Of a stretch of 64,000 nucleotides of DNA, positions 14,491 through 24,830 are shown in pieces. A program made the translations under genes and the position numbers. Numbering within the stretch: position 1 is the first letter of the stretch; every line of letters begins with the position of its first letter. This stretch comes from Cherax quadricarinatus (taxonomy: Eukaryota > Arthropoda > Malacostraca > Decapoda > Parastacidae), in the NCBI RefSeq assembly GCF_038502225.1, contig NC_091372.1:9277024-9341023 (forward strand), in the 5' to 3' direction. Under the pieces are notes generated by a model. It saw nothing but the letters and a program-made list of their open reading frames with translations, had not been told where the DNA came from and did no database searches.

Positions 14491-15493
14491 GAGGGAAAAG
14501 ATAGGATTCTTAGAGTGACGGTACGAGTTTGGTTGGCCCCTTTCTGTGCCTTCTCAGTGTATCTTCGTTCTGTATGTAACTTGGAGACCAAAAGTGGACG
14601 ACACTTTCAAGTGGCGGACTGACAAGTGTATTATGGAGCCAATGTGGTGTCTGGTGCTGTGTGCTGGAAGGATGTAACTAAGGAATCTTATCATTATGTG
14701 TGGGCTATGTTAATCATGGTCGTTCCTCCAGTGTTCTTGGCTTCTCTTGTTTCAGTAAGATAACTCTTACTATTACTAGTAGTAATAATAATAATAAATA
14801 CACATACACACCCGCAGATGCTACGGACAATTTAGCTCCAAGGCGACCTTGTTCAATAATAAATCTTGTACAAGAAGACAATCCAGTTTCGCCTCAAGAT
14901 GCCTCACCCCAGGAGCTAGTCTCTCTCATCCCGTCCTATCCTCCCTTTACCTCTTCCTGTCTTGCTGTCCCTACCCTCCCTACCACCCTACCACCCTGGT
15001 AAGTACACAGCAAGGGTGTGTCTCCCCTGGACGAGTTTTTATAAGTATGTGCAGCAATGATAAGAGGTCACTTATATACACACACACACACACAAGCTGA
15101 ACATCAGCTGTATGTAATTGAACCTTGAATTGTATTGTTGTGATACCATCTCTGCATCCTGCCTCCACAACCTTGCTCTTGCTAGGTGTTTCATCTCACT
15201 AACACCAATGACTGTCGTTAAGAAGGTCAACAGGAGCCTCTATGTCAGAGAGAGAGAGAGAGCCAACGTAAACACACCACTGGGATTTTTATTGTATTCA
15301 AAGTAAGTTACGGGCAGATACAAGCATATATAAATACAGTTACATATTATCATACATAGCAACATATGTGTAGATTATCCACCAGGACAACCCAAAAAAG
15401 TCAAAGTAACTTACTGTTTCTTGTAGTGTTTTTGTAGTGATTTACCAGACTACCGTAAACACCTGTTCAGGGTCCTGGTGACTTCTTTTTCAC
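14491..15493. other. Non-coding spacer with short microsatellites
   Basis: A short (AC)n run lies at 15,077-15,095 and a (GA)n run at 15,247-15,263. Small open frames exist, but none shows a recognisable motif or plausible splice context. No gene is called. Confidence 0.4.
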
Positions 15494-15625
15494 GTTAAAA
15501 GGACCAGGTTAGGTAAGCTTGGTCATCAAACAGGACAAGTGTTTCCTGGCACAGCTCTTGGTCATATGATGAACCGCTTCGGGTCATCTGACCGAAGCCT
15601 TCTACTGGCTTACCCCTTCATCACT
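15494..15625 (+). repeat. Short dispersed repeat with a TTAGG edge, copy 1
   Basis: Contains GGTTAGGTAAG at its left edge, then GGACAAGTGTTTCCTGGC, GTCATATGATGAACC, GGTCATCTGACCGAAGCC and TACTGGCTTACC. The same ordered blocks occur at 17.81-17.92 kb (+), 31.00-31.14 kb (-) and 58.77-58.90 kb (-). In every copy the edge corresponding to this left edge carries at least one TTAGG/CCTAA motif. The element class is unknown. Confidence 0.7.
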
Positions 15626-15674
15626 TTAAAAAATAAGATTATTGTATTGCAGCTACAACCTAAGTGTATCTTCA

Positions 15675-15732
15675 TGTCTTCGTGTCTTGGTGTCTTCGTG
15701 TATTCGTGTCTTCGTGTATTCGTGTCTTCGTG
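15675..15732. repeat. 10-bp tandem repeat
   Basis: About six copies of a decamer close to CTTCGTGTAT/C, a small minisatellite. No other feature is seen. Confidence 0.8.
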
Positions 15733-16299
15733 AGCCTAAGGAACGTAGGTGCATAAATCAAGTGAGTTTGAATGTAACATTCGTATAACCTTTCGACAGC
15801 CAATAGCATTCGGAAATGCGCTTTTTTTTATTAAAAAAAGTTATTTGGTTTTACTAAAGGCTTGTGTTGATAAGAAAGACACCTGTGCAACAGTCAGGTA
15901 TCTTTATTCCGAAGTACAGAGGATGCATTAGAAGCTTAACTAATTACATCGTCTTTACATCTGTATTTGACTGAAGAAGTCTACTCTGCAGTCGAAACCT
16001 TTCAGAATAAAGACATCTAACTGTTGTACATGTGTAAGAACCTAAGAAAGAAGGAACACTGCAGCAGGCCTACTGGTCCATGCGAGGCAGGTATCTTACT
16101 CAACGTGGCGGTACTGAATACCGCTATCATACTCTCACTCACGAAATCATAATAATGGCTTTGAGGGAACTTGAGCTAGAGTTCGTCACGGCCACGCTGG
16201 CGAGAGATTCGTTTTTAAAATCTTGCATTTGTGGCCACAGTGGTGGCCCATGCTAACCTTCCTATGGTGTATAAATATATCTAGTTGGATGAATTTCAT
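15733..16299. other. Non-coding, with a CR1 3'-end remnant
   Basis: Near 16,030-16,100 the text GAAGGAACACTGCAGCAGGC followed by CTACTGGTCCATG matches the extreme 3' end (read on the minus strand) of the CR1 LINE at 33.95-34.0 kb, preceded by AAGAACCTAAGAA. This is a short, strongly 5'-truncated insertion on the minus strand. The rest is unassigned. Confidence 0.5.
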
Positions 16300-16400
16300 T
16301 GTAGTCAGCTGGTCCAGTGGCTAGAGCGTCGGTTTGGAGTTTTATGACTCTCTGATCGCGGGTTCAATCCCCGCCCGTGGTATGTTGTGAGTGTTTTCAG
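16300..16400 (+). mobile_element. tRNA-like SINE head, second family
   Basis: GTCCAGTGGCTAGAGCGTCG resembles a tRNA D-arm/A box, and GCGGGTTCAATCCCCGC folds as a perfect T-arm (5-bp stem, TTCAATC loop). The segment between them does not give a normal anticodon arm and no clean acceptor stem is visible. I therefore call it a tRNA-derived SINE head rather than a tRNA gene. Related copies lie at 23.5 and 43.1 kb. Confidence 0.6.
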
Positions 16401-16454
16401 GGAAAAGCTGAGTGACAACTCAATCTCACTTCAACATCTCTAGATCTTAAGGAC

Positions 16455-16712
16455 ACTGGCGGACCTACATTTTTGGGGCGCTGAAGTTTGAGCTGTTATG
16501 GGGTTACCATGGAAACCAGCAACCGCTAGGCCTACATGATACTTTAAATAATCTTTAATTTTTATTTTACCTATTAATTTTTATTGAATTGTACTATATT
16601 ATTAATAATATTATTAAAAAAATTCAAATTTTTAAGAAATGTGGACTAAAGTCGCTTCTAGGGCCCCTCCGGGATTAGGGGCCCTCAAGCTTAAGCTTCA
16701 TTAGTTCTGCTC
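16455..16712 (+). repeat. Dispersed repeat, inverted relative to the copy at 17.93 kb
   Basis: Starts near CACTGGCGGACCTACATTTT, includes GTGGACTAAAGTCGCTTCTA and ends in a GGGGCCCTCAAGCTT-like block. The reverse complement of these blocks reappears in order at 17,925-18,050. Terminal sequence is suggestive of a non-autonomous DNA element, but no matching second terminus was found. Confidence 0.5.
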
Positions 16713-17330
16713 CTGCTCAAGGAAGCTTCCCTGATGCCAATGACGGGAAGGGGGTCTTGATGGAAGGATTGGTACCTATTTTTCCCCATTCCTGCATCGA
16801 CTCTAATTATATCCCATTTCTTATCTCCCATTTCAAACGGGGTTACCAATTCCCCATTAAATATAATCCTGTGTTTGTTACCCTAAAAAAATGGGAAAAA
16901 ACTCGGCTCTTGTGCTCAGTTGACGTGACGGGGAGGAGTGACGCAAGTTCGATCCTCCGGTCTGATAATCGTGGCCCCGGTCACTGACCAGAGGCGAAAA
17001 TTATTACCGAGAAAGGAAGGCTGGTTTTCCCGTAAGCATTGACAAGAGTAATGTTTACAAGATAATATTACAGGTCAGAAAAGAGAGAGAGAACGTTATA
17101 TAATGAATGACGGGCTCAAGACAACATTTAACTCATTTACGAGCGAAATGTTCTCTGTGTTACTTCTCGGTATTGTTTGCGTCCCGCTGAGCGGATGCGG
17201 GAGAGAGATACGGACGAGGACCCAGCCAAAAGGGCGCTCACCAAAACCATAGGTTGCCTTGATAATATATGTGTAATAATGTTGGTAGAATTACTGACAA
17301 TATGTTAGGTAAATGAATATACTGGCAGTT
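16713..17330. other. Non-coding spacer
   Basis: No gene, RNA or clear repeat was recognised. The open frame 16,757-16,987 has no known motif. Confidence 0.35.
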
Positions 17331-17334
17331 AAAG

Positions 17335-17435
17335 AGTGATTTTATTGTGGCAACGTTTCGTTCTCCAGGAGTTTTCGTCAAGCCGTAGCGGTTTGACAAA
17401 GCTCCTGCAGAGCGAAACGTTGCCACAATAAAAGG
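17335..17435. repeat. Imperfect palindromic element with GAAACG cores
   Basis: Left arm ATTGTGGCAACGTTTCGTTC, right arm GAGCGAAACGTTGCCACAAT, separated by about 55 bp. Arms are reverse complements with one or two mismatches. The same core at 23.05 kb (TTATTGTGGCAACGTTTCGG) is a half-copy. Confidence 0.75.
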
Positions 17436-17608
17436 CATCATTAATTGTACATGTGCCCTTTTCTAAAGATATAATGCCACAACAGATATAGTTTAGTTAC
17501 CCTATGGTTGGCTTGTTAATGGATTTAAAGCTTATCTACTATACGAGGGTCATTAATTAAGTCTACACGTAACCACCTGACAAGAATACTTCAGTCCCTT
17601 AAGTAGCG

Positions 17609-17803
17609 AATAAAGTTAAGTTAGGTTAGGTTAGGTTAGGTTAGGTTAGGTTAGGTTAGGTTAGGTTTGTCAGGTTAGGTTAGGTTAGGTTAGGTTAAGT
17701 TAGGTTAGGTTAGGTTAGGTTAGGTTAGGTTAGGTTAGGTTAGCTTTGTCAGGTTAGGTTAGGTTAGGTTAGGTTAGGTTAGGTTAGGTTAGGTTAGGTT
17801 AGT
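17609..17803 (+). repeat. Interstitial (TTAGG)n telomere-type array
   Basis: About 35 copies of TTAGG, the canonical arthropod telomere repeat, interrupted twice by TTTGTCAGG and once by TTAAG. It leads directly into GTCAGGACACAGGACAAGTG, the short dispersed repeat of 15.5 kb. It lies inside unique sequence, so it is an interstitial telomeric sequence and not a chromosome end. Confidence 0.9.
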
Positions 17804-17925
17804 CAGGACACAGGACAAGTGTTTCCTGACGCGGGTCTTAGTCATATGATGACCCACAGCTGAAGCTTTTGGTCATCTGACCGGAGCCTTCCACTGGCTT
17901 ACCACTTCACCCACTTCCCGAAGGG
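17804..17925 (+). repeat. Short dispersed repeat with a TTAGG edge, copy 2
   Basis: Same ordered blocks as copy 1 (GGACAAGTGTTTCCTGACGC, GTCATATGATGACCC, GGTCATCTGACCGGAGCC, CACTGGCTTACC), abutting the TTAGG array on its left. Confidence 0.75.
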
Positions 17926-18050
17926 GCCCCAGAAGCCACTTTAGTCCACATTGCTTATAAATTTTGGGCCTACTGTATGAGAAGGGGTTGCGAAGGGGCC
18001 CCCATAACAGTTCAAGCTTCAGGGCCCCAAAAATCCAGGTCTCCCACTAC
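17926..18050 (-). repeat. Dispersed repeat, inverted copy of 16,455-16,712
   Basis: Contains AGAAGCCACTTTAGTCCACA and CATAACAGTTCAAGCTTCAG followed by GGGCCCCAAAAATCC, which are the reverse complements of blocks at 16.46-16.68 kb, with the A/T-rich middle largely missing. Confidence 0.5.
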
Positions 18051-19390
18051 CTGTATGAGAAACATAGCGAGACTCGGCCAAAATATTTTTATCGCCGTTC
18101 ATGCAAATATAAAAAACGATAATCCAGTGAAATCGCTTATCGGGAGCGCTTTTCATTTCTCCATTCTAAAGGTCAGCCAAAGACTGACCTTCCCTTAGGG
18201 TCAGAATTGATACTAAGTGTTTTGCAATGTGGCCTAGTTTGTGTGTTGCACCGTAACCCCTATTAACGTAGAGAGAGACGGGAAATAGTATTTGTAGGGG
18301 CATCTGGATATTGTTTGGTGCGTGGTTACTTAGGGAAGCACGAGATGAGACGCATGTTTGCGATATCTCGAGAATATTGTGTAAAAAAAACTTATGCCTT
18401 GTAAATCTCGCAATGTAAACAAAAGTTATTTCTCGTTTTCTATGCCATGTTTACAAGGGCATTCTTGAGTATTTTTCCTCGTTCCCTGCCCAGGTATGGG
18501 TTTCCGTCCGACTTAGATCATTTATAAGTTACACTGAAACGTTGTCATAAGCTTCACTCTCGTATGTGAGGTTTATTTGTGTATTTTTCCAGTCACGGTG
18601 TTGTGATTTTGTTCTTCAAGGAAGAGGGTAGCTTGTGTACCGCCCTCGTTCGCCACCCATGATCGCGTCATGCGTGCAACCTTGCCTCATGAACCCAGCA
18701 AAAATAAGGTCGCCCATGTGGATATCCTCACTTTTTCTGCTGGGTGCTGTGCTGACTTCACCTCTGTGACCCATTGACGTTGTTTCCAGCTACCCTTGTC
18801 ATATCCTTGTGGCTCCAGTATGACCTTGACTCTAGTTGCCTTAACCTCGAATCTGTGACCCTCAAGACATGACCTTGTCTATTGGTCCCTTCTAGTACAT
18901 GTCAACAAGTAATTGCTACGACCTCAACAGACATATAGAAATATAACACGACTCTCCAAGTCATTAAATATTGAAGAACTAATTTAGAATCTCAAGGGAC
19001 GTGGTAGTTCCTCTCTCTAGAGTCTAGAATGTTATGAATTAATCTCAGATGCGTCTAAGGGATGTCTAATGGGATTCTTGCAACTTCTTATGATATTCTC
19101 GTAACATTCTTGAGACATCCCCTTGGCATTCTTAATTCAGCGCTTGAGAAACGGAAGCAAAACAAGTTCGATCCCAGAAAACAGGTCGGGTAGGTGCAGT
19201 TCACACCCACTGAAAGAGATCTTAATGCCAAAGATTTGCTTTTATTCGTGAAATATATGCTGAATAAGGTCAAAGAATGTGTGTGTTGCAGTTTTCAATA
19301 CCTTGACGGTCGGTCTCCTTCCACCGTGTTCGTGACATGTTGTTGCAGAGATTGCAATGTTTGGGACTTTCTCTATGACGAGGATACGCC
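18051..19390. other. Non-coding spacer
   Basis: A half-copy of the dispersed palindromic element lies near 18,530-18,605 (ACTGAAACGTTGTCATAAGC, then TTTGTGTATTTTTCCAGTCA). No gene is recognised; the overlapping small frames at 19.1-19.45 kb on both strands lack motifs. Confidence 0.4.
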
Positions 19391-19394
19391 TATT

Positions 19395-19645
19395 TGTGGG
19401 TGCCACGCCCACAGATACTTGCGCAGCTACCACAGATAGTGCCATGCCCATTGGTACTACTAGGTATCATGCCAACAGATACTAGCGTCATTCCCACAGA
19501 TATTTCTGTCATACCCACAGATACTGGTGCCAGGATCACAGATATTACTGTCATTCTCCATAGATACTTGTTCCTTACTCATATTTACTAATGCAGGCTC
19601 ACAGACACTAGTGTCATGACCACAGTGCCACGCCCACAGATCATA
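19395..19645. repeat. Degenerate minisatellite, unit about 27-30 bp
   Basis: Repeats of a GCCCACAGATACT core with variable spacers (e.g. CCACGCCCACAGATACTTG, CATACCCACAGATACTGG). Copies are diverged and unevenly spaced, so this is an old array. Confidence 0.7.
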
Positions 19646-20154
19646 TCATGCTGAAATATATTCTCCCAGTTTTCAGTTTCCAGTGAGCCAACACCGACGT
19701 CAGACTCCATAAAAAATTATTACATATTAAAACGTGATTCCATAACAACATTCTACCCACAGCCAGTTTTTTTTTTCCACTGCTATATCATTCCACATCC
19801 CATGCCATCTTTCTTACACTCTATCCTTCCCTAATCCTTCACAGTCATTATCCTTTTAGTGAATATCAATAAATGTGATACCGACTGTTACCCCCCACAT
19901 ACTGTGTTGTGATCAAGCTCTCGGGACCGAAAGTATCCCATTATACATGTCCTAAATTCATTACATTTTCTTCTTTCCCCATATTTATACTCTGTCCTTC
20001 CCTATTCCATACCTAAATAATTCCTGCCATTCTTCTTACGGTCTACCCTACTCCCCAAAAATTCATTTCTCTTTTTTAAGTAGCGCAGTTACTGTCCGTG
20101 AATTTGTATAAGACACAGTTACCTTCAAAGTATCTTTAAGTATCACAACCAATG

Positions 20155-20330
20155 ATACATATATACATATAAACATATATACATATATACACCGAGAGAT
20201 GCACGTCTCTCATTGTATATACACTGAAGGGTGAGTAGCTCTTAATGTATATACACCGAGAGGTATACATATATACACACACACGGAGACATATACATCC
20301 CTCGGTGTACATATATACACTGAGAATTTA
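20155..20330. repeat. Degenerate ATATAC-rich tandem repeat
   Basis: ATATATACAT runs alternate with CACCGAGAGATG- and GTACATATATACAC-like segments, giving repeated CACCGAGAG/CACTGAGAG motifs. A decayed compound microsatellite. Confidence 0.7.
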
Positions 20331-20639
20331 TATTGATCACTATTTTCAGTATTAAAGTATTCTTGACTGGTGGTGTACAGGTGACCTGCAGCCTTAATGA
20401 CCCTCGTGAACTAGATAGGCTTCAAACCCACTTGACCAACAAGCCAACCGTGGTTATGCAGAGCATTTCCGGGAGGAAACGTGAAGGGCAGAAACGTGCC
20501 ACACCCACTCCATATGTGATTATGTGGCCGAGATTTTCAATTGCGAGTGTCCAGGGTAGAATGAAGATAATTTTTTTTTCTTTAAGGTCTAAGTTCCATT
20601 GTTAAATTTCACTCGCGTTAATCAGAGCTTCGAAAAGGA

Positions 20640-21115
20640 ATCAGAGACCTTGAAGCTCACAGCCGAAAGGACCCAGGTTAGATTCTCGGGTGCGACGAGA
20701 CCTATGGGCAAATCTCCTTATACCTTTTGCCCCTGTTCACCTAGCAGTAAATAGGTACTTGGGTGTTACACCCCTTTATACGTGCCGTCCATGTTCACTT
20801 AGCAGTAAATAGGTACTTGGTTCTTAGGCCCCTTTAACTAGCTGTCTATGCTCACCTAGCAGTAAATAGGTACCTCGATGTTAGTCCTCTTTACACCTGA
20901 CATCCAGGTTCACCTAGCAGTAAACAGGTACCTGGTTGTTAGCCCCCTTCAACTTGCTGTCCATGTTCACCTAGCAGTAAACAGGTACCTGGGTGTTAGT
21001 CCCCTTTACACCTGCCGTCCATGTTCACCTAGCAGTAAATAGGTACCTGGGTGTTAGTCACCTTTACACCAGCTGCCCATGTTTTCCTAGCAGTAACTAG
21101 GCAGCCGAGACAGAA
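20640..21115 (+). mobile_element. SINE with an internally expanded 57-58 bp module
   Basis: The head has a B-box-like GGTTAGATTCTCGGGTGCG. It is followed by about seven tandem copies of a 57-58 bp module built on TTCACCTAGCAGTAAATAGG, TACCTGGGTGTTAG and CCCCTTTACACCTGCCGTCC, starting near 20,734, 20,791, 20,850, 20,909, 20,964, 21,022 and 21,080. Other SINE copies in the window carry the module once. The 19-bp array begins only about 45 bp downstream. Confidence 0.8.
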
Positions 21116-21159
21116 TAAATTGCTGTCACATTTCTCTACGATTACAATTATAGAAGGTT

Positions 21160-23004
21160 ATTCTTGTCTGGTGGTAATATTCTTGTCTGGTGGTAATATT
21201 CTTGTCTGGTGGTAATATTCTTGTCTGGTGGTAATATTCTTGTCTGGTGGTAATATTCTTGTCTGGTGGTAATATTCTTGTCTGGTGGTAATATTCTTGT
21301 CTGGTGGTAATATTCTTGTCTGGTGGTAATATTCTTGTCTGGTGGTAATATTCTTGTCTGGTGGTAATATTCTTGTCTGGTGGTAATATTCTTGTCTGGT
21401 GGTAATATTCTTGTCTGGTGGTAATATTCTTGTCTGGTGGTAATATTCTTGTCTGGTGGTAATATTCTTGTCTGGTGGTAATATTCTTGTCTGGTGGTAA
21501 TATTCTTGTCTGGTGGTAATATTCTTGTCTGGTGGTAATATTCTTGTCTGGTGGTAATATTCTTGTCTGGTGGTAATATTCTTGTCTGGTGGTAATATTC
21601 TTGTCTGGTGGTAATATTCTTGTCTGGTGGTAATATTCTTGTCTGGTGGTAATATTCTTGTCTGGTGGTAATATTCTTGTCTGGTGGTAATATTCTTGTC
21701 TGATGGTAATATTCTTGTCTGGTGGTAATATTCTTGTCTGGTGGTAATATTCTTGTCTGGTGGTAATATTCTTGTCTGGTGGTAATATTCTTGTCTGGTG
21801 GTAATATTCTTGTCTGGTGGTAATATTCTTGTCTGGTGGTAATATTCTTGTCTGGTGGTAATATTCTTGTCTGGTGGTAATATTCTTGTCTGGTGGTAAT
21901 ATTCTTGTCTGGTGGTAATATTCTTGTCTGGTGGTAATATTCTTGTCTGATGGTAATATTCTTGTCTGGTGGTAATATTCTTGTCTGGTGGTAATATTCT
22001 TGTCTGGTGGTAATATTCTTGTCTGGTGGTAATATTCTTGTCTGGTGGTAATATTCTTGTCTGGTGGTAATATTCTTGTCTGATGGTAATATTCTTGTCT
22101 GGTGGTAATATTCTTGTCTGGTGGTAATATTCTTGTCTGGTGGTAATATTCTTGTCTGGTGGTAATATTCTTGTCTGGTGGTAATATTCTTGTCTGGTGG
22201 TAATATTCTTGTCTGGTGGTAATATTCTTGTCTGATGGTAATATTCTTGTCTGGTGGTAATATTCTTGTCTGGTGGTAATATTCTTGTCTGGTGGTAATA
22301 TTCTTGTCTGGTGGTAATATTCTTGTCTGGTGGTAATATTCTTGTCTGGTGGTAATATTCTTGTCTGGTGGTAATATTCTTGTCTGGTGGTAATATTCTT
22401 GTCTGGTGGTAATATTCTTGTCTGGTGGTAATATTCTTGTCTGGTGGTAATATTCTTGTCTGATGGTAATATTCTTGTCTGGTGGTAATATTCTTGTCTG
22501 GTGGTAATATTCTTGTCTGGTGGTAATATTCTTGTCTGGTGGTAATATTCTTGTCTGGTGGTAATATTCTTGTCTGGTGGTAATATTTTTGTCTGGTGGT
22601 AATATTCTTGTCTGGTGGTAATATTCTTGTCTGGTGGTAATATTCTTGTCTGGTGGTAATATTCTTGTCTGGTGGTAATATTCTTGTCTGGTGGTAATAT
22701 TCTTGTCTGGTGGTAATATTCTTGTCTGGTGGTAATATTCTTGTCTGGTGTTAATATTCTTGTCTGGTGTTAATATTCTTGTCTGGTGGTAATATTCTTG
22801 TCTGGTGGTAATATTCTTGTCTGGTGGTAATATTCTTGTCTGGTGGTAATATTCTTGTCTGGTGGTAATATTCTTGTCTGGTGGTAATATTCTTGTCTGG
22901 TGGTAATATTCTTGTCTGGTGGTAATATTCTTATCTGGTGGTAATATTCTTGTCTGGTGGTAATATTCTTGTCTGGTGGTAATATTCTTGTCTGGTGGTA
23001 ATAT
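21160..23004. repeat. 19-bp minisatellite
   Basis: About 97 nearly identical copies of attcttgtctggtggtaat. A G-to-A variant (TCTGATGG) appears in isolated units near 21,701, 21,949, 22,080, 22,232 and 22,461, with spacings that are multiples of 19. Two adjacent units have GGTGTTAAT. The 651-codon minus-strand frame is a by-product of a stop-free unit whose length is not a multiple of 3, so it cycles through all three phases with a 19-residue period. Confidence 0.97.
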
Positions 23005-24725
23005 TGTTACGTGTTTTGCAAAAGGGAAATAAGTGCAACTAATTTGACATTTTATTGTGGCAACGTTTCGGTCTCCACAATAGAGTCGAAATATACAGAT
23101 CAATTAATTTCAATTAATATTATTACATATGATTACATGTAGCGTTAATGACCCTAGTGTCGACGATAGGATTTAAGCCCTCCAACCAACCTATATAGTT
23201 CATTATGAAGGCAATTAGATCAGCTGTAATAGTATTATGTTTGAGAAGTCTCTCACATCAGCTTCCGGTACTTACCATTGTATCAACAAATCTTGTCAAG
23301 TTCGCCTGGTCACCATCGGGAGAAGACCCGGGCCGGGACAACACCTGCCAGCCTACTACAGTCTTGTCAAGACTATGGTGATCTTCAACTCCAAGGCTGA
23401 GGGACTAATTACCTCGTCTTTATATATACTGCTACAATCTTCCCATTGTGTCCTTGAATTTGTATTGATAGAGCCACTTGATGTTGCAATGTCTACAAAT
23501 AAAGATATCCAGACCTCGGGTTCAAACCCCACCCGTGGTATGGTTTGTTTGCAATCGTGTCAATACGATTTCGTGAGCAAAGATACCCACATGTTGTATA
23601 TATGTTCGATTCTTCATCAATAAATCTTACTCAGTATCTCGTCCTACAACACTTGCTTCAGTACTGTAACAAATATTTCTTGCTAAGGATGCTTAGTTTC
23701 TTCTTATAAAGTCTCCAACAATTTACATGCAGATATAATGAATTCTGGTGCTCTGAGACTGCGTATGTTAATGTATCAGAAGCAGCAGCGTCATATGCCT
23801 TTGTCCCACACAGAGGGAAGTACAAATATATAAGAGTAAACAGAGACAGAATCGTAATATCTTTGATGAATAAGACACAAGTGTAACACCTAAGTATTAT
23901 GAAAGCGTTTCTCCAGCCAGTGATTTTTATCAATTCACTACAGAGATTATTTGAAGGTGTTGAAACTAGAGAAACAGAACAGTCTTCATAGTATACATAC
24001 CCAAGTGTTTATGTTTTGGTCATCGACGTGTCGATATTGTATACCATAAATATTCTGGGGGATAATATTATTTTACTAGGAGATGACTGATTAAATTATA
24101 AGCTTCGTGGATGTAAGGACACGAGTGCATCCATACAGGATACCTTCATTGAATAGTTTTCATGTTTGTTACTTAAAAACGTAAATTCGAATTGAGAATG
24201 TTCGTGGTCCCGAGACTGTTTTTAATTTATGATATAAATTTCTCACGTATAATTTATGCATTATTAACACTCATGTTTGTATGACAAAACAATGGAATCT
24301 TTCGACAAGTCGCAATTTTTTTATATATTTTATTTAAAACACGACATAACAAGAATATGATACACTGTGACCATGGCCAAAATACATATAAACCATAACA
24401 CAAAGGATAAACATTACACTCGCAATAAGCTTAATGCATATAAACAACTTAACATTAACTATAAAAGGGAAAATAACTTATACCATAAACAATACAATAT
24501 AAATACACACTCCTACCTAAACACACACAATGCATAGCATATTATTAATGTTATTAGAACCCGAAGTCGCAATTACATACAAGTAACAAGTATTTCTCAG
24601 TGTCTGCTGCTGAATTCCATGAAATTGAGAACCTTCAGAAATAAATATGTTTTTATTTCGTTATCTTAATATAACTAGAACAGTTCAAGGGCCAAACTTT
24701 GAGCAAAGTCATATGGAAATACCGA
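23005..24725. other. Non-coding region with repeat fragments
   Basis: A half palindromic element lies at 23,045-23,080 (ATTGTGGCAACGTTTCGG). A fragment of the second tRNA-like SINE family lies at 23,518-23,585 (GGGTTCAAACCCCACCCGTG, GGTATGGTTTGTTTGCAATC), matching 43.17-43.22 kb. The text GACCCGGGCCGGGACAACAC near 23,325 resembles LINE 3'-end fragments elsewhere. No gene is recognised. Confidence 0.45.
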
Positions 24726-24728
24726 GCC

Positions 24729-24830
24729 AGAACTTGGCCTCGAAAGAGGTGTGTGCCAACTACAAGCAGTATAAAAGACACAACTGAAGAGTTCCTTCAG
24801 TCAGTTTCTAGTGACAACACAACAAGCAAC
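24729..24830 (+). promoter_or_regulatory. Promoter and 5' UTR of cuticle gene 1
   Basis: A TATA box, TATAAAAG, lies at 24,770-24,777. An arthropod initiator-like TTCAGTCAGT lies about 27-32 bp downstream (24,797-24,805), so transcription probably starts near 24,799 and leaves a 5' UTR of about 30 bases. Upstream, AACTTGGCCT, GAGGTGTGTG and CAACTACAAGCAGTATA are shared with gene 2 at 32.85-32.90 kb, while sequence further upstream is not. The homologous block therefore starts at about 24,729. Confidence 0.75.

Noticed and set aside
16301..16385. Functional tRNA gene
   Set aside because: The T-arm is perfect and the A box is good, but no standard anticodon arm or matching acceptor stem could be drawn. 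Related copies at 23.5 and 43.1 kb show it is a repeat.
17609..17803. True telomere or chromosome end
   Set aside because: The TTAGG array is only about 195 bp, interrupted, and flanked by ordinary sequence on both sides.
21148..23103. 651-codon minus-strand frame with a repeated YYHQTRI peptide
   Set aside because: It is the 19-bp array read in rotating phase; only the last few dozen codons are non-repeat and have no motif.
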